DNA of 25,118 nucleotides. It comes from Actinomycetes bacterium. GTDB taxonomy: Bacteria; Actinomycetota; Actinomycetes; Actinomycetales; Cellulomonadaceae. The notes beneath the pieces are model-generated. The model searched no databases and had not been told where the DNA came from. It worked only from the letters and a program-made list of their open reading frames with translations. This document shows positions 20,855-25,118 of the stretch, piece by piece. The DNA lies in contig JAEYNO010000081.1 of the NCBI GenBank assembly GCA_023412515.1, positions 1-25,118 of the forward strand, written 5' to 3'. Position 1 is the stretch's first letter. The number at the start of each line of letters is the position of its first letter. The position numbers were made by a program, and so were the translations under genes.

Positions 20855-20925
20855 CGTGACGCGCGTCCCGTCGTGCGGGCTCCCACCCTCGCGGCGCTGC
20901 GCGCGCGAGCGGCGCGCGCCCGGTC

Positions 20926-20931
20926 CATGCT
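20926..20931 (+). promoter_or_regulatory. Candidate GH15 gene -10 element (leaderless)
   Basis: CATGCT, a one-mismatch TANNNT, lies 7 bases before the ATG at 20939, and no ribosome binding site is visible. Weak on its own; supported by the same arrangement at neighbouring genes. Confidence 0.25.
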
Positions 20932-20938
20932 GGTCCCG

Positions 20939-22825
20939 ATGGAGCCCACGACCAGCCCCGACGCGTCCCCGCGGCACCCCGACCTGCTCGGCTGCCAGGT
21001 GCCCATCGAGGACTACGCGGTCCTCGGCGACGGGCACACCGCCGCCCTCGTCTCGCGCGAGGGGTCCCTCGACTGGCTGTGCCTGCCGCGCTTCGACTCG
21101 GACGCGTGCTTCGCGGCGCTGCTCGGCACGCCCGACCACGGCCGCTGGCTCCTGACCGTGCGGGACGCGACGTCGGTGACGCGCGCGTACCGCGGCGACT
21201 CGTTCGTGCTCGACACGACGTACGTCACGCCGACCGGCACCGCCGTGAGGACCGACGCCATGCCGCTCGGCGACGGGCGCAGCGACGTCGTGCGGCGCGT
21301 CGAGTGCACGCACGGCGAGGTCGAGGTCGAGCACGAGTGGGTCGTGCGGTTCGGCTACGGCGGCATCCAGCCGTGGGTCCGCCACGAGCGCGACGCCGAC
21401 GGCCACGACGCGATCCGCGCGATCGCGGGGCCCGACTCGCTGGTCCTGCGCGGCGACCGGCTCCCCCGCGCCGTCGACCACCGGCACCGCGACCGCTTCA
21501 CGCTGCGCGCGGGCGAGAGCGTCGAGCTGTCCCTCACGTGGGTGCACTCGTGGCAGCCCGTGCCGCCGCGCCTCACGGTGCCCGACCGCCTCGACGAGAC
21601 CGTCATCGCGTGGGGCCTGTGGGCGCGGGACTGCACGTACGACGGCCCGTACGGCGAGGCCGTCGTCCGGTCGCTGCTGGTGCTGCGGATGCTGACCGAC
21701 GTGACGACGGGCGGCATCGTCGCCGCGCCGACGACGTCGCTGCCCGAGACGTTCGGCGGCGAGCGCAACTGGGACTACCGGTACTGCTGGCTGCGCGACG
21801 CGGCGCTCACGCTCGAGGCGCTGCTCGAGCAGGGGTTCCGCGACGAGGCCACGCAGTGGCGGGACTGGCTCGAGCGGGCCGTCGCCGGCGACCCGCGCGA
21901 CCTGCAGATCATGTACCGCCTCGACGGCGGTCGTCGGCTCCCCGAGACGCACCTCGACCACCTGCCGGGCTACGCCGGGTCACGGCCGGTGCGGCTCGGC
22001 AACGGCGCGGTCGACCAGGTGCAGCACGACGTGCTCGGCGAGGTGATGTCGGCCCTCGCGATGGCGCGCGACGCGGGTCTGGCCGAGACCGCCGACTCGT
22101 GGTCGCTGCAGCGTCGGCTCGTCGACGACCTGGTCCGCGGCTGGCGCGAGCCGGACCGCGGCATCTGGGAGGTCCGCGGCGAGCCACGCCACTTCACGCA
22201 CTCGAAGTTCATGGCCTGGGCGGCGCTCGACCGGTCGATCCGCGGCGCGGAGGACCACGGGCTGCCCGCGCCGCTGGACCGGTGGCGCGCCGCGCGCGAC
22301 GAGATCCGCGCCGACGTGCTGGCGCACGGCTGGTCCGACGAGGTCGGCAGCTTCGTGCAGCACTACGGCGCGACCCACACGGACGCGTCGCTGCTGCAGA
22401 TGGTGCAGGTCGGCTTCCTGCCCGCGGACGACCCGCGCGTGCTCGCCACGGTCGCACGCGTGCGGGACGAGCTCGAGGTCGCCCCCGGTCTGCTGCTGCG
22501 CTACCGCGCCGAGCGGACCGACGACGGCCTGGCGGGCGACGAGGCGCCGTTCCTCGCGTGCTCGTTCTGGCTCGCGGACGCGCTGGCGCGCGCGGGCGAC
22601 GTCGCCGGGTCGACGCAGGTGCTCGACGCGCTGGTGCCGCTCGCGAACGACGTCGGCCTGCTGGCGGAGCAGTACGACCCGCACGCGCGCCGGATGGTCG
22701 GCAACGTCCCGCAGGCGTTGTCCCACCTCGCGCTCGTGCGCGCGGCCCACAGCCACGACGTCGCGTGCCGGGCGGCGGCCGCGGCCGACTCGGCGACGGA
22801 CGGCACCACGGTGGAGGCACGATGA
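20939..22825 (+). CDS. Glycoside hydrolase family 15 protein (trehalase/glucoamylase type)
   Basis: The 628-residue GH15 enzyme is related to glucoamylases and to actinobacterial trehalases, and should hydrolyse alpha-glucosidic bonds with inversion. An N-terminal beta domain carries EDYAVLGDGHTAALVSREG (from about 23) and LDWLCLPRFDS. The (alpha/alpha)6 barrel starts near the ERNWDYRYCWLRDA motif (about 274). The two catalytic glutamates can be placed: general acid E411 in GIWEVRG (equivalent to fungal glucoamylase LWEEV) and base E577 in LLAEQYDP (equivalent to SEQYD). No signal peptide is seen, so it is probably cytosolic. ATG at 20939 gives the family start; the frame is open 22 codons further upstream without conservation. 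Trehalose is the likeliest substrate, by family habit. Its stop overlaps the next gene's ATG. Confidence 0.9.
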   Translation: MEPTTSPDASPRHPDLLGCQVPIEDYAVLGDGHTAALVSREGSLDWLCLPRFDSDACFAALLGTPDHGRWLLTVRDATSVTRAYRGDSFVLDTTYVTPTGTAVRTDAMPLGDGRSDVVRRVECTHGEVEVEHEWVVRFGYGGIQPWVRHERDADGHDAIRAIAGPDSLVLRGDRLPRAVDHRHRDRFTLRAGESVELSLTWVHSWQPVPPRLTVPDRLDETVIAWGLWARDCTYDGPYGEAVVRSLLVLRMLTDVTTGGIVAAPTTSLPETFGGERNWDYRYCWLRDAALTLEALLEQGFRDEATQWRDWLERAVAGDPRDLQIMYRLDGGRRLPETHLDHLPGYAGSRPVRLGNGAVDQVQHDVLGEVMSALAMARDAGLAETADSWSLQRRLVDDLVRGWREPDRGIWEVRGEPRHFTHSKFMAWAALDRSIRGAEDHGLPAPLDRWRAARDEIRADVLAHGWSDEVGSFVQHYGATHTDASLLQMVQVGFLPADDPRVLATVARVRDELEVAPGLLLRYRAERTDDGLAGDEAPFLACSFWLADALARAGDVAGSTQVLDALVPLANDVGLLAEQYDPHARRMVGNVPQALSHLALVRAAHSHDVACRAAAAADSATDGTTVEAR

Positions 22826-23538
22826 CCGATCAGCGGTACACGGGCCACGTCCGGGTGGGCGGCCCGGCCGACGTGCGCGTGCTCGACGCCGCCCAGATCC
22901 GCAAGGTCGCCGTCGGCCCGATGGACAACGCGGCCTACCTGGTGACGTGCCGCCGCACCGGCGCGCAGCTGCTCGTCGACGCGCCCGCCGACCCGGACCG
23001 GCTGCTCGCGCTCGTGCGCGAGGGCTCGTCGTCGGCACGTCTCGACGTCGTCGTCGTGACGCACCGCCACCACGACCACGTCGGTGCGCTCACGTCGGTG
23101 GTGGCGGTGACCGGAGCGCGCGTCGCCGCGGGGGCGGACGACGCGGACGCGATCGCCGCCGCGACCGACCACCCGGTGACCACGCGCCTGCGGCACGGCG
23201 ACACGGTCGCGGTCGGCGACCTCGTGCTCGAGGTCGTCGCGCTGCGCGGGCACACCCCGGGCTCGGTCGCGCTCGCGCTGACCGAGCCCGAGGACGCCGC
23301 CGCCCCGGGCGCCGTGCCGGGGCGCGTGCACCTGTTCACGGGCGACTCGCTGTTCCCCGGCGGCGTCGGCGCGACCGGCGGCGAGCCCGACCGGTTCGCG
23401 GCCCTGCTGGGCGACGTCACGGCACGCGTGTTCGACCGGTTCCGCGACGACACCTGGGTGTACCCCGGGCACGGCGACGACACGACGCTCGGGGCCGAGC
23501 GTCCGCAGCTGGCCGCCTGGGCGGCGCGCGGCTGGTGA
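22822..23538 (+). CDS. Metallo-beta-lactamase-fold hydrolase (glyoxalase II-like)
   Basis: The 238-residue metal-dependent hydrolase has the complete motif set: HRHHDH (H81, H83, D85, H86), third-site H144 in LRGHTPGS, bridging D175 in FTGDSLFPG, and H217 in VYPGHGDD. This pattern is typical of small glyoxalase-II/YcbL-like enzymes that cleave thioesters such as lactoyl-thiols, but the substrate is not readable. ATG at 22822 overlaps the GH15 stop as ATGA and has GGAGG upstream, so the two are translationally coupled. Only 4 bases separate its stop from the convergent dehydrogenase stop. The long frame open upstream is a shadow of the GH15 gene. Confidence 0.92.
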   Translation: MTDQRYTGHVRVGGPADVRVLDAAQIRKVAVGPMDNAAYLVTCRRTGAQLLVDAPADPDRLLALVREGSSSARLDVVVVTHRHHDHVGALTSVVAVTGARVAAGADDADAIAAATDHPVTTRLRHGDTVAVGDLVLEVVALRGHTPGSVALALTEPEDAAAPGAVPGRVHLFTGDSLFPGGVGATGGEPDRFAALLGDVTARVFDRFRDDTWVYPGHGDDTTLGAERPQLAAWAARGW

Positions 23539-23542
23539 GCGA

Positions 23543-24727
23543 TCAGCCCTCGAGCGGCCCCAGCACGGACGCCGCGACCGTGGCGTGGGCGGACTCGTCG
23601 TCGGACGGGTGGTAGATGCCGGCGAGCACGTCGCGGTAGAGCCGCGCGAGCTCGCTGCCCGTGAAGTACGCGCCGCCGCCGGACACCCGCAGCGCGTGGT
23701 CGACGACCACGCGCGCGGTCTCGGTGGCCCGCACCTTGAGCCCCACGAGCTGGGCGAACCACCGCGACCCGTGGTCGGCCCGCTCGTCGACGTCGCGCGC
23801 GAGCGCGAAGAGCTGCAGCTCGGCCCCGTCCTGCGCGAGCGCGGCGTCCGCGACCCGCCAACGGATGTCGGGGTCCTGCGCGTAGCTGCGCCCGCCGTTC
23901 TTCATCGAGGTGCGGCGGCGCGCGTGGGCGACGCCCACCTCGAGCGCGCGGCGCCCGATCCCCGTGTACACGGCGGCCAGCAGCGTCTCGAAGACCGCGA
24001 AGAGCGCGAACACGAACGGGTCCGCGCTCGGGCCCGGGGGCAGCCGGCGGTACACGCGGTCCGGCGCCGCGTACGCGCCCTCGAGCACCGTGGTCGCGGA
24101 CTGCGTGGCTCGCATGCCGAGCGTGTCCCAGTCGTCCTTGGCCCGCACGCCGCCGTCCTCGCGCGCGACGACGCCGTGCACGAGCCGCGGGTCGTCGGGG
24201 TCGGAGTCGTCGAGGCCGAACGTCGCCAGCCGCGTCCACACGGGCGAGAGCGACGTGAAGATCTTGGTGCCGTGATAGCGGTACCCGCCGTCGTCCTGCC
24301 GCTCGGCGCGCGTGCGCGACCCGAACATCACCAGGTCGTTGCCGGCCTCGGAGTTGCCGAACGCGAAGACCTCGCCGGCCGCGGCGTCCCGCAGCACGAA
24401 CTCCACCGCGTCGTCGCCGCGCCCGACGAGCAGCGCCGCGAGCCCGGTGACGACGAGGTGCATGTTCACCGCGAGGGCCGTCGCCGGCGCGGCGCCCGCG
24501 AGCCGGACCTGCTCGCGCGCGACCTCCTCGAGGGTCAGACCGGCCCCGCCGAGCCGCTCCGGCACGAACGCCGTCAGGTAGCCCGCGGCGACGAGGTCGG
24601 CGAGGTCGTCGTGCGGGAAGGTGTTGTCACGGTCGTGGGCGTCGGCACGCGAGCGGATGCGCTCGAGCAGCTCGTCGGTCAGCAGGGTGCGCTGCCGCCG
24701 CGGTGCCGGCGGGGTCGTCGAGGTCAT
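23543..24727 (-). CDS. Acyl-CoA dehydrogenase family flavoprotein
   Basis: The 394-residue FAD protein has the acyl-CoA dehydrogenase fold: N-terminal helices with PERLGGAGLTLEEVAREQVRLA, the middle beta domain with FAFGNSEAGNDL and YHGTKIFTSLSP (flavin/substrate contacts), a WDTLGMRATQS segment, and a C-terminal helical domain. The usual C-terminal catalytic glutamate in a YEGT-type motif is not seen; the equivalent stretch reads LYRDVLAGIYHPSDDES (about 363-379). That ending occurs in subfamilies that include flavin-dependent monooxygenases such as DszC-like proteins, so dehydrogenation of an acyl-CoA is not assured. ATG at 24727 gives the family start; a longer frame upstream is unconserved. 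Divergent from the YciI-like gene. Confidence 0.85.
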   Translation of the reverse strand: MTSTTPPAPRRQRTLLTDELLERIRSRADAHDRDNTFPHDDLADLVAAGYLTAFVPERLGGAGLTLEEVAREQVRLAGAAPATALAVNMHLVVTGLAALLVGRGDDAVEFVLRDAAAGEVFAFGNSEAGNDLVMFGSRTRAERQDDGGYRYHGTKIFTSLSPVWTRLATFGLDDSDPDDPRLVHGVVAREDGGVRAKDDWDTLGMRATQSATTVLEGAYAAPDRVYRRLPPGPSADPFVFALFAVFETLLAAVYTGIGRRALEVGVAHARRRTSMKNGGRSYAQDPDIRWRVADAALAQDGAELQLFALARDVDERADHGSRWFAQLVGLKVRATETARVVVDHALRVSGGGAYFTGSELARLYRDVLAGIYHPSDDESAHATVAASVLGPLEG

Positions 24728-24733
24728 GCCGCC

Positions 24734-24739
24734 ACTCTG
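24734..24739 (-). promoter_or_regulatory. Candidate acyl-CoA dehydrogenase gene -10 element
   Basis: CAGAGT (24739-24734) fits NANNNT and is 6 bases from the ATG at 24727. No ribosome binding site is visible, so a leaderless mRNA is possible. It faces the YciI-gene element 38 bases away. Confidence 0.3.
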
Positions 24740-24777
24740 CCACCGCCGCGCGCGCCCACGGCGCCGCACGGCTCGGG

Positions 24778-24783
24778 CAGGAT
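24778..24783 (+). promoter_or_regulatory. Candidate YciI-like gene -10 element
   Basis: CAGGAT is 6 bases before the ATG at 24790, the same hexamer and spacing as before whiA. It could be a leaderless promoter -10 or a weak AGGA ribosome binding site. Confidence 0.35.
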
Positions 24784-24789
24784 GTCGTC

Positions 24790-25080
24790 ATGACCACATT
24801 CGCCGTCCGCTACACCTACGACGAGCGCGCCGACGTGCGCGACACCGTGCGTCCCGAGCACCGCGCGTGGCTCGCACGGCAGGCCGAGGCCGGCACGCTG
24901 CTCGGGTCGGGGCCGTTCACGGACGGCGAGCCGGGCGCGCTGCTCGTGCTCCGCGCGACCGACGAGCCGGCGTTGCGCGGTCTGCTCGCGCAGGACCCGT
25001 TCGCGCGCGAGGGGCTGGTCGCCGCCACCGAGGTGCGCGCGTGGGACGTCGTCCTCGGCCCCTGGGCGGCGACGGTCTGA
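24790..25080 (+). CDS. YciI family protein
   Basis: Small 96-residue alpha/beta protein of the YciI-like ferredoxin-fold family (dimeric alpha-beta barrel). Visible are RPEHRAWLARQAEAGTLLGSGPF, with H24 in the position of the conserved family histidine, and AQDPFAREGLV with D69, the conserved acidic residue. Both match the putative active site of YciI, whose reaction is not established in general. ATG at 24790 is the natural start. Divergent from the acyl-CoA dehydrogenase family gene with 62 bases between them, which suggests shared control. A strong hairpin follows 13 bases after the stop. Confidence 0.88.
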   Translation: MTTFAVRYTYDERADVRDTVRPEHRAWLARQAEAGTLLGSGPFTDGEPGALLVLRATDEPALRGLLAQDPFAREGLVAATEVRAWDVVLGPWAATV

Positions 25081-25093
25081 CGGGCGGCCCCGG

Positions 25094-25118
25094 GGGCGGG
25101 CGCGCGCCGCGCCCGCCC
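25094..25118 (+). terminator. Hairpin after the YciI-like gene, at the window edge
   Basis: Arms 25094-25103 and 25109-25118 (GGGCGGGCGC / GCGCCCGCCC) pair over 10 bp with a 5-base loop. The stem may continue beyond the window. It is placed as a terminator for the gene ending at 25080. Confidence 0.6.

Overview
The window is chromosomal DNA from a very GC-rich actinobacterium. The most likely group is Micrococcales near Cellulomonas. This rests on codon use dominated by G/C third positions, frequent GTG starts, the actinobacterial tkt-tal-zwf-opcA-pgl order, the uvrC-rapZ-yvcK-whiA-gap-pgk-tpiA-secG order, and RbpA, an RNA polymerase partner restricted to actinobacteria. The genus is an inference from gene content and order; no rRNA is present.

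Left part (1-7976, plus strand): a 589-base leader region with a candidate promoter and two hairpins precedes the pentose-phosphate operon tkt, tal, zwf, opcA, pgl. The tal/zwf, zwf/opcA and opcA/pgl junctions are 4-base stop/start overlaps. A cation-dependent O-methyltransferase-like gene follows pgl by 23 bases. A perfect 17-bp hairpin separates tkt from tal.

Middle part (8074-17280, minus strand): read in the direction of transcription this is uvrC-rapZ-yvcK (4-base overlaps), whiA, gap, pgk, tpiA, then secG and rbpA. It meets the pentose-phosphate operon head-on at a strong GC hairpin (8029-8063) that can end transcription from both sides. Lower glycolysis and the oxidative pentose-phosphate pathway are therefore encoded as two convergent blocks. 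gap has its own promoter-like element, whose 10-mer is identical to one upstream of tkt, and a perfect 15-bp hairpin lies between gap and pgk.

Right part (17370-25118): an OsmC/Ohr-type protein gene is divergent from uvrC and convergent with uvrA. uvrA has an actinobacterial-type LexA (SOS) box over its promoter. A GH15 trehalase/glucoamylase-type enzyme is translationally coupled to a glyoxalase-II-like metallo-beta-lactamase-fold hydrolase. These face an acyl-CoA-dehydrogenase-family flavoprotein, which is divergent from a YciI-like protein.

No mobile element, CRISPR array, tRNA, rRNA or evident horizontally acquired segment was seen; this is ordinary core chromosome. The most distinctive signals are regulatory. 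They are a -10 element shared by tkt, gap and uvrC, a series of genes whose -10 motifs sit 6-8 bases before the start codon (candidate leaderless mRNAs), the SOS box at uvrA, and unusually perfect intra-operon hairpins.
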